From NCBI GenBank assembly GCA_003023245.1, contig PXTR01000024.1:1-9167 (forward strand): DNA of 9,167 nt, given 5' to 3'. The stretch comes from Bacteroidetes bacterium QS_8_68_15 (GTDB lineage Bacteria > Bacteroidota > Rhodothermia > Rhodothermales > Salinibacteraceae). Under the pieces are notes generated by a model. The model saw only the letters and a program-made list of their open reading frames with translations. It was not told where the DNA came from and did no database searches. The position numbers were made by a program, and so were the translations under genes. Positions 1 to 6,729 of the stretch are shown in pieces. Every line of letters begins with the position of its first letter. The stretch's first letter is position 1.

Positions 1-13
1 CCCCGGTTCTCCT

Positions 14-83
14 CAATCGCCAATCGAAAACCGACAATCGAAAACCGACAATCGAAAACCGACAATCGAAAATCGCCAATCGC
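14..83. repeat. Heptameric tandem repeat array, ten units, downstream of menC
   Basis: Ten consecutive 7-bp units run without interruption, with consensus [CA]AA[TC]CG[AC]. CAATCGA and AAACCGA alternate in the middle, giving a 14-bp super-period repeated about three times (21-62), and the edges drift to CAATCGC. The array ends about 11 bp before the menC stop codon, so it lies in the 3' region of that transcript or in the gap to the next gene. It encodes nothing I can recognise and has no clear hairpin. The 7-bp period recalls the short heptamer repeats known from cyanobacterial genomes, but the sequence differs. The period is directly visible; any function is unknown. Confidence 0.9.
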
Positions 84-94
84 ACGACCGATCG

Positions 95-1189
95 CTACAC
101 CTCGCGCAGCATGTGCCCGTTGAGGGTGCGCTTGACGGTGACGGCCTCCTCCACGTCGATGGCCGAGGCGTCGACTTTAATACGCGGACGCATCACGTCT
201 TGCTCGATCCAGCGGTAGGTGTCAGCCCCCAGCGGGGCGGCGTCGCCGTCGGCGCAGGCGGCCAGCGCGACGAGGCCCATCATGCCGATGCCTGCTTCGT
301 AGGCGCTGCTCCACACCGGGCGCAGGCCCAGGTCGGTCGCCTTGTCGGCCAGGTAGACCAACCCCGAGAAGCCGCCCAGCACGGTGGGTTTGAGCACGAC
401 GGTGTCGGCGTAGTCGGCGTGATCGGAGAGCGTGACGAGCGAAACTGAACGCATCGTCTCGTCGAGCGCCACGGGGAGGCCGGTGTCTTCGACGAAGGCC
501 GGCAGGGCGTCCGGGTCCTCGAGCGGCTCTTCGAGATAGTCGAGGTCGACGCCGGCGATGCCGTCGGCGAAGCGGCGTGCCTCCTCGGGCGTCCAGGCGC
601 GGTTGGCGTCGAGGCGCAGCGCCACGCCTGCGCCCAGCCGCTCGTCCAACTGCTCGACGAGCTGGACTTCATCGTCGAGCGGGCGGCGCCCCACCTTGAG
701 CTTGACGGCGCGGAACCCGTCTTCCTTGAAGTCCGCGAGCCGGTCGAGGATGTCGTCGGGCTCCCCGGTCAGCAGGCGGCTCAGGGGCAGCGTTTCGTGC
801 GGGTCGTCCATCATGAGCCGGTGGACGGGCTCCTCGAACTGTTCGGCGGCGAGCGTCCAGGCGGCCTGTTCGAGCGCAAAGCGCGTGGAGGCGGACAGCT
901 CGGGGTTGTCGAGGAGACGGCTGAAGTCGTCGTTGTCCTCGAACCACCGGCCGTCGATCTCGCGCCCGGTGGCAATGCGCTTCAGCTTGAACGCCTCGCG
1001 CGTGGCCTGCTGCAGGCGCTCTTCGCTGAAGCCCGGCAGCGGTGCGGCCTCCCCCCAGCCGACGTCCCCGGCGTCGCTGGCCAGGCGCAGGAGCAACCCC
1101 TCGCGGCGGTAGAGCTGGCGGCGTGGCATCTGAAGCGGCTCGACGAGCGGCAGCTTGTAGCGGAAGACTCCGAAAGACGAAATGCGCAT
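95..1189 (-). CDS. menC: o-Succinylbenzoate synthase (MenC)
   Basis: MenC dehydrates SHCHC to o-succinylbenzoate in cytoplasmic menaquinone synthesis. The 364-residue product has the enolase-superfamily layout: an N-terminal capping domain (about 1-125) and a TIM barrel. Barrel-strand motifs appear in order: KLK (K163, K165, the latter the expected catalytic lysine), LDAN (D194), YLEEP (E220/E221), ALDE (D243) and VLKP (K267). The D, E, D metal ligands and the two opposed lysines are what the MLE/OSBS group needs. The GEAAPLPGFS segment near residue 46 is typical of the capping-domain loop that covers the substrate. OSBS activity rather than N-acylamino-acid racemase or dipeptide epimerase is inferred from the men context. 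Start: the ATG has no Shine-Dalgarno sequence, but translation begins exactly at the usual family N-terminus. The gene follows menA with an 83-bp gap and ends with TAG. Confidence 0.95.
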   Translation of the reverse strand: MRISSFGVFRYKLPLVEPLQMPRRQLYRREGLLLRLASDAGDVGWGEAAPLPGFSEERLQQATREAFKLKRIATGREIDGRWFEDNDDFSRLLDNPELSASTRFALEQAAWTLAAEQFEEPVHRLMMDDPHETLPLSRLLTGEPDDILDRLADFKEDGFRAVKLKVGRRPLDDEVQLVEQLDERLGAGVALRLDANRAWTPEEARRFADGIAGVDLDYLEEPLEDPDALPAFVEDTGLPVALDETMRSVSLVTLSDHADYADTVVLKPTVLGGFSGLVYLADKATDLGLRPVWSSAYEAGIGMMGLVALAACADGDAAPLGADTYRWIEQDVMRPRIKVDASAIDVEEAVTVKRTLNGHMLREV

Positions 1190-1210
1190 GGGCGCGCTGG
1201 CGGTTGGGTT

Positions 1211-1245
1211 GTTAAAGGGTCAACGTTGAATGTTGGAGGGTTTTC
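1211..1245. repeat. Degenerate heptamer-spaced motif between menA and menC
   Basis: GTT-initiated words begin at 1211, 1225 and 1232, all in one 7-bp phase (roughly GTTNAAN or GTTGNAN), inside the 83-bp menA-menC gap. The match is far weaker than the arrays at 14-83 or around menF and only a few units agree, so this may be a decayed array of a different heptamer family or chance. No terminator hairpin or promoter is evident in the gap. Confidence 0.35.
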
Positions 1246-1272
1246 GAGCCGCGAGCGGTCCGTCGGGGGTCC

Positions 1273-2190
1273 TCACAGGTTCCAGCCGACCGAGAAGACG
1301 AGGCTGTAGGCGACGAGCAGGCGCGCGGTGCGGCCCAGGAGCGGTCCAAACGCGCGGGGGCCGGCCGCCTGCCGGAGGCGGCGCAGTAGCGGGACGCCGC
1401 CGCCGCCCACCGCGCCGGTGGCCGCAAGCGCCCAGGCGTGGTCGCCCGTCCAGCCGACCAGCGCCACGGGCACGAGCGCCGCACCGGCGACGCAGCCGAC
1501 GTAGAGCCAGCGTCCCGTTCCCCGCCCGAAGCGCACGACGAGCGTCTTTTTGCCGGCGCGGGCGTCCTCCTCGCGGTCGCGCAGGTTGTTGACCAAAAGG
1601 ATCCCCGTCGCCAGAAGACCCGGCGCCAGCCCGGCAACCCCCACCGGTGCGTTCAGTGAGAGCGCCTGCACGTAGTACGTTCCGCCCACCGCCACCGGGC
1701 CGAAGAAGACCAGCACGAACAGATCCGCCAGCCCCAGGTACGCCAGCGACCAGCGCCCGGCGGTGTACCACACGCCCGAGGCGATGGAGCACAGCCCGAC
1801 GGCCAGCACCGCCGCGCCGCCGCGCCAGATCAGGTAGAGGCCGCTGGCAAAGGCGAGCGCGAACGTCAGGATCGTCGCGCGCCGCATGGCCTGCACGCTG
1901 ACCCAGCCGGCCTGCGTGGCGCGGGGGGGACCGCGGCGGCTTTCGCGGTCAGCCCCTTTCACGAAATCGAGGTAGTCGTTGCTGAAGTTGGTGCCGATCT
2001 GGATGAGGACGGCCCCGAGCGCCGCGCACAGCGCCGAGGCGGCGTGAAAAGCGCCCGCTTCGAGGGCCATCGCCGTGCCGACGACCACCGGCGCCACCGC
2101 CGCGCCGAGCGTCTTGGGCCGCGCCGCCTGCACCCATACCCCAACTGCCGACGGTCGTCTGGAGGCAGATTCGGAATCGGGGGCCGTCAT
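1273..2190 (-). CDS. menA: 1,4-dihydroxy-2-naphthoate polyprenyltransferase (MenA)
   Basis: MenA joins DHNA to a polyprenyl diphosphate in the membrane, with loss of CO2, giving demethylmenaquinone. The 305-residue protein is a UbiA-superfamily integral membrane enzyme with about eight or nine hydrophobic segments. Both diagnostic Asp-rich motifs are present: [11 protein letters not shown] (residues 71-81, with D72, D75 and D81), followed by the MenA-type segment [12 protein letters not shown], and [17 protein letters not shown] (201-217, with D205 and D209). The [10 protein letters not shown] segment (19-28) is the usual MenA N-terminal signature. The ATG start leaves an 18-residue polar leader before it. 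It is separated from menH by 101 bp, where I see no convincing promoter, terminator or heptamer array, and from menC by 83 bp. Cotranscription with menH and menC is plausible. The assignment is secure because the second motif separates MenA from UbiA and chlorophyll or haem prenyltransferases. Confidence 0.95.
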   Translation of the reverse strand: MTAPDSESASRRPSAVGVWVQAARPKTLGAAVAPVVVGTAMALEAGAFHAASALCAALGAVLIQIGTNFSNDYLDFVKGADRESRRGPPRATQAGWVSVQAMRRATILTFALAFASGLYLIWRGGAAVLAVGLCSIASGVWYTAGRWSLAYLGLADLFVLVFFGPVAVGGTYYVQALSLNAPVGVAGLAPGLLATGILLVNNLRDREEDARAGKKTLVVRFGRGTGRWLYVGCVAGAALVPVALVGWTGDHAWALAATGAVGGGGVPLLRRLRQAAGPRAFGPLLGRTARLLVAYSLVFSVGWNL

Positions 2191-2291
2191 CGAAACGCTG
2201 ACGTCGAAAAAAGACAGGTTTGCGCGCCGACCAAAAACAGCGAAAGGGTAACAAAGGTCTATCCCGCACGCAGAAAGAAGATCGCCTCAGG

Positions 2292-3038
2292 CTACGAATC
2301 TTCTCCTAAAAACGCCCGCAGGCGGGCCGCAAAGCGCTCCGGGCGCTCGGCGTGGACGTTGTGCCCGGCGTCTTCGACGACCGTGCGCCGCAGTCGGCCC
2401 TTCGACCGTGCGGCCATCGCCTCGGTGAGGCGGCAGTACTTCTCGTCGAGCGCCCCGGTGAGCACGAGCGCCGGCATCGCCAGCTCCGGCAGCCGCGGCC
2501 ACAGCGACGGCTGCCGACCGGTGCCCATCCCCTCGAGCGAACGCACCAGCTCGGCGGGGTCGTTGTCCAGCCGCCGCGCGACGGCTTCCTCGACGAGCCC
2601 GTGACGGGAAAGCGACGCGAAGAGCGGCATCCGGTACCAGTCTTCGAGAAAGGCGCGGAAGTCGCCGCTGATGCGGCGGGCGCGCTCGGCGTCGGTGCGG
2701 CGGCGGTCGGCGCGCGCCGTCTCGGTCTCCAGCCCCGGCGAGGCGGATTCGAGCAGAAGGCGACGGCAGCGCTCCGGCCACTGGAGCGCAAAGTAGAGCG
2801 CGAGCCGCCCGCCCATCGAGTAGCCCACCACGGCGACCCGGCTCAGGTCCTGCGTGTCGAGCGTGGCGGCGAGTGCGTCGGCGGCTCCGTCCATCGTGTA
2901 GTCGTCGTCGGATAGGCGCCCGGTCGCCGACCCATGCCCCGGCAGATCGACCGCGAGGCAGCGCGCGCCGTCCGTCAGTCGCCCCGCGATGGGTTGCCAG
3001 TTCGCCGCCGCGCCCATGAAACCGTGCAGAAACAGCAC
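2292..3038 (-). CDS. menH: SHCHC synthase (MenH), alpha/beta hydrolase; N-terminus uncertain
   Basis: MenH eliminates pyruvate from SEPHCHC to give SHCHC. The fold is an alpha/beta hydrolase. In the 248-residue form begun at GTG 3038, the first motif LFLHGFMG carries the oxyanion-hole turn, DLPGHG is at 31-36, the nucleophile elbow GYSMGG holds S74, the acid is D198 (TGALDEK), and the catalytic base is H226 in AGHNVHAERP, which closely resembles other MenH enzymes. A DWYRMPLF lid segment lies near 133-140. Oddity: at this GTG the protein would begin in the middle of its first core beta strand. The same frame is open upstream to the menD stop and reads like an ordinary hydrolase N-terminus (PIRPLPVTDFGGP), but contains no ATG, GTG or TTG. 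The functional start is therefore probably upstream by about 17-30 codons. Position directly after menD supports MenH over a generic hydrolase. Confidence 0.9.
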   Translation of the reverse strand: MLFLHGFMGAAANWQPIAGRLTDGARCLAVDLPGHGSATGRLSDDDYTMDGAADALAATLDTQDLSRVAVVGYSMGGRLALYFALQWPERCRRLLLESASPGLETETARADRRRTDAERARRISGDFRAFLEDWYRMPLFASLSRHGLVEEAVARRLDNDPAELVRSLEGMGTGRQPSLWPRLPELAMPALVLTGALDEKYCRLTEAMAARSKGRLRRTVVEDAGHNVHAERPERFAARLRAFLGEDS

Positions 3039-3164
3039 ACGCGGCGCCCCGGCGGGTCCTCCGAAGTCGGTGACGGGAAGCGGTCGGATGGGGACGGGCG
3101 TGCGGGAGTGGGGAGATTCTCGATGGCAAAAGTGAGCGAGAGGAGAAACGCCAGGCGCCCCGCG
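3039..3164 (-). other. Open in-frame stretch between menD stop and menH GTG
   Basis: These 126 bp are exactly 42 sense codons in the menH frame and begin immediately after the menD TAG (3165-3167), so menD and menH share a frame with one stop between them. The last 17 or so codons look like the real MenH N-terminal strand. No ATG, GTG or TTG occurs in this frame; a TTG at 3127-3129 lies in another frame and would reach menH only through a one-base shift, for example in the four-G runs at 3110-3113 or 3090-3093. No terminator or promoter is seen. Explanations are a sequencing indel, a rare start codon (an ATC sits at 3087-3089), or stop-codon readthrough. Confidence 0.7.
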
Positions 3165-4934
3165 CTAAGCGCCGAGCGCCTCGCGCACAGCCTCGGCGAC
3201 GCGCGTGTCCAGCCGCTCGTGGAGGGCGCGGTTTTCGCGGCGGTCGGTGCGCACTTCGATGAGGGCGGGCGCGCCGCTGCGGCTGCGCTCGCGGTAGGCA
3301 GCGGCGAAGGCCTCAGGCGTGGCGGGTCGGTCGTAGGGAAGGTCGAACATCGCGGCGGCCTCTTCGAAGGAGCGATCGTGCGGCGTCGTGAAGTGCGGCT
3401 CGAATACGTCGGGCCGCTCGGCGATGGGCAGGAAGTGAAAGATGCCCCCGCCGCCGTTGTTGACGGCCACGACGGTGACCGGTCGGTCGCGGAGCAGCGC
3501 CAGCGCGCCCAGGTCGTGTAGCAGCGCCAGGTCGCCGATCAGCAGCGTGACGGGGTGCTCTTCGCCATCGGGGGCCGCTTCGGACCGTCCCGTGCAGACG
3601 CCCGCGGCGGTGGCGACGGTGCCGTCGATGCCGCTGGCGCCGCGGTTGGCGAAGACGGGCGTCAGCGGCGCGTCGCTGAGGCTGTCTGCGCCGGCGAAGC
3701 CATCCGCGTCGGGGCCGGGACGCGCGTAGCGGTTGAAATCGCGCACGGGCATGCTGCTGCCCAGCACGAGCGCCCCGCCGGGCGGGCGATGCCGACTCAC
3801 GAGGCGCGCGACGAGTGGTTCGCTCACGGCGTCGGCCTCGGCGGCGAAGGCGTCGAGCGTGCGCGCGGCGGCTTCGTTTGCGCGCTGCCATTGGCTCTCG
3901 TCGCCGTCGCGTGGTCCCGGCGCATCGAGGCGCTCGACCAGGCCGTCGCAGAACGGCGCGACCGTGGTTTCGACGTGATCGGTCACGCGGTGGTCGGGAT
4001 CGAGGCGGCGCGCGTCGGGGCGCGCGACGACGTAGGGGGCGGGGCGGTGCTCCTCGAGCATGAGGCGCAGGCGTTTCGAGACCGTGCGCCCGCCCAGGTG
4101 GATCACCGCCTCGGGCGCGCAGGCTTCGCGGAAGGCGTCGCTGACGAGCAGTTGGTCGACGTACGGCACGATGGGTCCATCGGCCGCGAGGCGCAGGCGC
4201 GAGGTGGCGTCCGGCGCGAGCGGCCAGCCCAGCGCCTCGGCCAGGCGAACGGCGGCGTGCGCGTCGGCCTCCGCGTCGAGGCGGTCGGGCGGTGCGGCGG
4301 GCACGGCGACGGGCCGCCGGGTGTACGGGCGGTCGCCCCGTCGCCGGCGCGCAGGGGCGTCAGCTTCTTGCCGTGTCTTTTCGTCTTCCCGACGGGGCGG
4401 ATCGAGCGGTTTGCGAAACATGCAGTTGAGGTGCACCGGGCCGGGCGGGGAGCGGCGCGCGAAGTGCACCGCCTGGTCGGCCGTAGTAAGCAGCATCTCG
4501 GGCGCGATTTCGTCGGTCGGCGCGGGCAGATCGACGGCCCAGCGCGTGTATTTGCCGAAGATCCCCGGCTGGTCGATGGTCTGGTTGGCGCCGGTGTCAC
4601 GCTTTTCGGGCGGGCGGTCGGCGGTGAGCAGAAGGATCGGCACGCCGTCGGTGTGCGCTTCGACGGCGGCGGGCAACCCGTTGGCCACCGCCGTGCCGCT
4701 GGTGGTGATCCAGCCGGCGGGGCGGCCGGTCGCACGCCCGTAGCCCAGCGCGGCGAAGGCCGAGGCGCGCTCGTCGTAGTGAAGCGTGGCCTGCGCCCGC
4801 TCGTGGCGCGCCACCGCGGCGACCAACGGCGTCGAACGCGAGCCGGGCGCGACGAAGAAGCGCCTCACCCCGCAGCGGATGAGCTCCTCGACCAGTAGGC
4901 CGGCCCAGCGGGTGTTGAGGCGAGCGGTGGACAT
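3165..4934 (-). CDS. menD: SEPHCHC synthase (MenD), thiamine-diphosphate enzyme
   Basis: MenD uses ThDP and Mg2+ to decarboxylate 2-oxoglutarate and add the succinyl-semialdehyde carbanion to isochorismate, forming SEPHCHC; it is the committed step of the pathway. The 589-residue protein is slightly longer than usual (about 550-580), mainly through a charged linker at about 177-215. Pyr domain: APGSRSTPL (R33), YDERASAFAALG with the ThDP-activating E55, TTSGTAVAN (77-85) and DRPPEKRDTGANQTIDQ (R107, Q118). Middle domain: SKRLR (286-290). PP domain: GSSMPVRD (392-399, S394, R398), NRGASGIDG (430-438), then the ThDP/Mg motif GDLALLHDLGAL (467-478) ending in VNNGGGGIFHFLP (491-503). All active-site residues I can place are intact. 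The ATG is preceded by a short A-run (CAAAAATG) and no Shine-Dalgarno sequence. The 175-bp gap to menF upstream is mostly occupied by a repeat element; the TAG stop is in frame with menH. Confidence 0.98.
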   Translation of the reverse strand: MSTARLNTRWAGLLVEELIRCGVRRFFVAPGSRSTPLVAAVARHERAQATLHYDERASAFAALGYGRATGRPAGWITTSGTAVANGLPAAVEAHTDGVPILLLTADRPPEKRDTGANQTIDQPGIFGKYTRWAVDLPAPTDEIAPEMLLTTADQAVHFARRSPPGPVHLNCMFRKPLDPPRREDEKTRQEADAPARRRRGDRPYTRRPVAVPAAPPDRLDAEADAHAAVRLAEALGWPLAPDATSRLRLAADGPIVPYVDQLLVSDAFREACAPEAVIHLGGRTVSKRLRLMLEEHRPAPYVVARPDARRLDPDHRVTDHVETTVAPFCDGLVERLDAPGPRDGDESQWQRANEAAARTLDAFAAEADAVSEPLVARLVSRHRPPGGALVLGSSMPVRDFNRYARPGPDADGFAGADSLSDAPLTPVFANRGASGIDGTVATAAGVCTGRSEAAPDGEEHPVTLLIGDLALLHDLGALALLRDRPVTVVAVNNGGGGIFHFLPIAERPDVFEPHFTTPHDRSFEEAAAMFDLPYDRPATPEAFAAAYRERSRSGAPALIEVRTDRRENRALHERLDTRVAEAVREALGA

Positions 4935-4960
4935 TTTTGCAGTCGCGTTGCTTGTATACT

Positions 4961-5122
4961 GCGTGATGCGTGTTGCGTGATGCGTGAGGACAGCAGGCCG
5001 ATTCGTTCGCGGTCAGAGATCTACCGGCAGACGCCTTTCCGAAAGGGAAACGCTTGAATCTGTTCTCAACGACCGCAGATCAGCAACCTCACGCATCACG
5101 AATCACGCATCACGGATCACGA
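4961..5122. repeat. Intergenic repeat element, copy 1 (heptamer arrays in inverted orientation)
   Basis: The left end holds four heptamers GCGTG[AT][TG] (4961-4988). The right end holds five heptamers [CA]TCACGN (5088-5122) in the opposite orientation. Together they make an inverted repeat of 30 bp with 27 matches by eye (4960-4989 against 5087-5116) around a core of about 97 bp. The core matches copy 2 (6565-6709) in order and spacing: GACAGCAGGCCGA at 4989-5001, a block at 5020-5034, TTTCCGAAAG at 5036-5045 and a 22-bp block at 5067-5088. A small CCTTT/AAAGG hairpin lies at about 5035-5046. The element fills the menF-menD gap, ends 26 bp before the menD ATG and runs into menF, whose stop codon it supplies. 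It has no ORF. Best description: ERIC-like or MITE-like non-coding repeat; function unknown. Confidence 0.8.
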
Positions 5123-6561
5123 AAAAGCGCTGTAAAGTTCCCCAGCTTCTGTTCCAGTTCGTTCCACTCGGCCTCCGGCTCAGAACCGTCCACCAGCCCG
5201 GCCCCGGCGAACAGGTCGAGCCGGTCGTCGTCGCCGTCGTTCGGGCGTCGCACCAGCCCGGAGCGGATGCCCACGGCCAGCTCGGCCGCGGGCGCGCCGC
5301 CTTCGCCCCGCCCCACCCAGCCGACGGGCGCGGCGTACCACCCTCGGTCGAAGGGCTCGCGCCGGCGAATGAACCGCTGCGCCGCCGCCGACGGGCGACC
5401 GCTCACGGCAGGGGTCGGGTGGAGCGCGCCCAGCACGTCGGCGGGCGAAACGCCGTCGCGGAGCTGCCCCCGGAAGCGGGCGTAGAGGTGGCGCCCCCGC
5501 TGGAGGGTAAGCGCGGCCGCGTCGCGCTCATCGAGCGAGGTGCACAACGGGTCGAGCGCCTCGCGGACGTAGCGCTGCACGAAGGCGTGCTCGCGGCGGT
5601 CCTTGTCGCTTTCCAGCAGCTCCCGACGGAGCGCATCGTCCGCATCGGGAGCGGAGGCGCGGGGGCGCGTGCCGGCCACCGCTTCGCTCCACACGCGGCG
5701 TCCGCGCTGGCGGAAGAGGCGCTCCGGCGAGACGCCCAGAAAGGCCCCGGCGCGGCGCGGCTGAAACAAAAACGCGAACCCGCCGGGCGCGAGCGCGCGG
5801 AGGCGCTCCAGCACAGGCACCGGATCGAGCGACTGCTCGAAGCGAAACGTCGTTCGCCGCGCGAGGACGACTTTTTGCACGGTCCCCTCGTCGATGGCGC
5901 GCAGCGCCGCCTCGACGCGCTCCTCCCAGGCCGACCGCCCGGGGTGGTCGTCGCGGCGCGTCGGGCGCGGCAGGGCTGGGTCCGCCGACGAGGACGGAGC
6001 AGGCGGCGCGAGTTGCTCGATCTCCGCCGCTACCGGCCCGGCCTTTTCGCCGGGAGCGAGGTGACAGGCGAGGCGCGCTTCACCGTCGTCATCGTCGGAG
6101 CCGTCGCGAACGCGGCGCAGCTCGAAGCGCGGGAGCACGAACGCGCCGGGGCCGAAGTGCTGCCACCCGTCAGCGGCCGCTCGCGCGCGGTCGAAGCGCA
6201 CGCCGCCGTAGCAGCGCAGCGCGTCGGGCCCGGACGCCGCTTCGTCGTCGGAAGACGGCTCGTTTTGTAGCCGTTCGTCGAGGTGGGCAGGCGTCTCGAA
6301 GCGATCAGCGACGCCGGCAAACGCGCGCGCCTCGCCGCCGCGGTCCTTCCAGAACCCGCGCGGCGCCGGCTGGGCGCGAAGCCAGCCGATCAGGTCGGCA
6401 TCCGACACGCCCACCTCGACGCGGCGAAAGCCTTGCCTGGCCCCCTCTTCTTCCGGACTCCGACGGCGCACCGCCCGGGCCAGCACGCGGCCGGCGCCGC
6501 GCAAGCCGTCGGACCGGTCGGCAGCAGGATCGGCACGTCGCGGCGTCGAGCCGGCGGGCAT
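5110..6561 (-). CDS. menF: Isochorismate synthase (MenF)
   Basis: MenF isomerises chorismate to isochorismate with Mg2+, diverting chorismate into menaquinone. The 483-residue length fits menaquinone-type isochorismate synthases. The variable N-terminal half (1-205) is followed by the chorismate-binding domain. Visible motifs: QKVVLARR (229-236) with the water-activating lysine K230, GAFLGVSPERLF (272-283), SEAVAGTRPR (292-301) with the expected general acid E293, SDKDRREH (318-325) with metal ligand E324, LHPTPAVSGRP (380-390), FDRGWYAAPVGW (404-415), GIRS (431-434) and AGAGLVDGSEPEAEWNELEQK (452-472). The K/E pair and the Mg2+ glutamates mark it as an isochorismate synthase rather than anthranilate or aminodeoxychorismate synthase; salicylate synthase is unlikely next to menD. 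The ATG lies 3 bp from a heptamer array, without a Shine-Dalgarno sequence. Oddity: the last codons and the TGA stop lie inside the heptamer array of the menF-menD element. Confidence 0.96.
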   Translation of the reverse strand: MPAGSTPRRADPAADRSDGLRGAGRVLARAVRRRSPEEEGARQGFRRVEVGVSDADLIGWLRAQPAPRGFWKDRGGEARAFAGVADRFETPAHLDERLQNEPSSDDEAASGPDALRCYGGVRFDRARAAADGWQHFGPGAFVLPRFELRRVRDGSDDDDGEARLACHLAPGEKAGPVAAEIEQLAPPAPSSSADPALPRPTRRDDHPGRSAWEERVEAALRAIDEGTVQKVVLARRTTFRFEQSLDPVPVLERLRALAPGGFAFLFQPRRAGAFLGVSPERLFRQRGRRVWSEAVAGTRPRASAPDADDALRRELLESDKDRREHAFVQRYVREALDPLCTSLDERDAAALTLQRGRHLYARFRGQLRDGVSPADVLGALHPTPAVSGRPSAAAQRFIRRREPFDRGWYAAPVGWVGRGEGGAPAAELAVGIRSGLVRRPNDGDDDRLDLFAGAGLVDGSEPEAEWNELEQKLGNFTALFRDP

Positions 6562-6564
6562 GGG

Positions 6565-6709
6565 GCGTGATTCGTGATGCGTGATGACAACAGGCTGAAG
6601 AGCTTGCGCCTCGCGTCTGCCAGCAACGCGATTCAGAAAGCGTGAGGTTCGAACGAATGCTCCTTCAACCTCCGTAGACGCGCAACCCTGGGGGCATCAC
6701 GTTTCACGC
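6565..6709. repeat. Intergenic repeat element, copy 2 (diverged)
   Basis: The left end has three heptamers [GT]CGTGAT (6565-6585). The right end has CATCACG plus TCACG (6695-6708), spaced as in copy 1 and in the opposite orientation, though more decayed. Core blocks colinear with copy 1: GACAACAGGCTGA at 6586-6598 (11 of 13 matches), TCTGCCAGCAACGC at 6616-6629, ATTCAGAAAG at 6631-6640 (8 of 10) and a 22-bp block at 6666-6687 (16 of 22). Offsets from the first block are 0, 30, 45 and 80 here against 0, 31, 47 and 78 in copy 1. It occupies most of the 168-bp gap between the acylase gene and menF, beginning 3 bp upstream of the menF ATG and ending about 20 bp after the acylase stop. I see no ORF and no convincing promoter. 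Confidence 0.72.
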
Positions 6710-6729
6710 ACGACGATTCAGGCGCCACG

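Noticed and set aside
14..83. Possible CRISPR array at the left edge
   Set aside because: Units are only 7 or 14 bp and directly adjacent, with no unique spacers and no cas genes.
2191..2291. Possible promoter or terminator in the menH-menA gap
   Set aside because: T-rich words exist on the minus strand, but no pair has proper spacing and no stem followed by a T-run is visible.
3555..4898. 447-codon plus-strand open frame opposite menD
   Set aside because: Low-complexity translation; menD on the other strand has all catalytic motifs intact.
4951..4960. TATACA on the minus strand just upstream of menD as a -10 box
   Set aside because: No matching -35 element at 16-18 bp; the upstream bases are heptamer repeats.
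4984..6270. 428-codon plus-strand open frame opposite menF and the repeat element
   Set aside because: Begins inside the repeat element and has no domain signal; an antisense shadow of menF.
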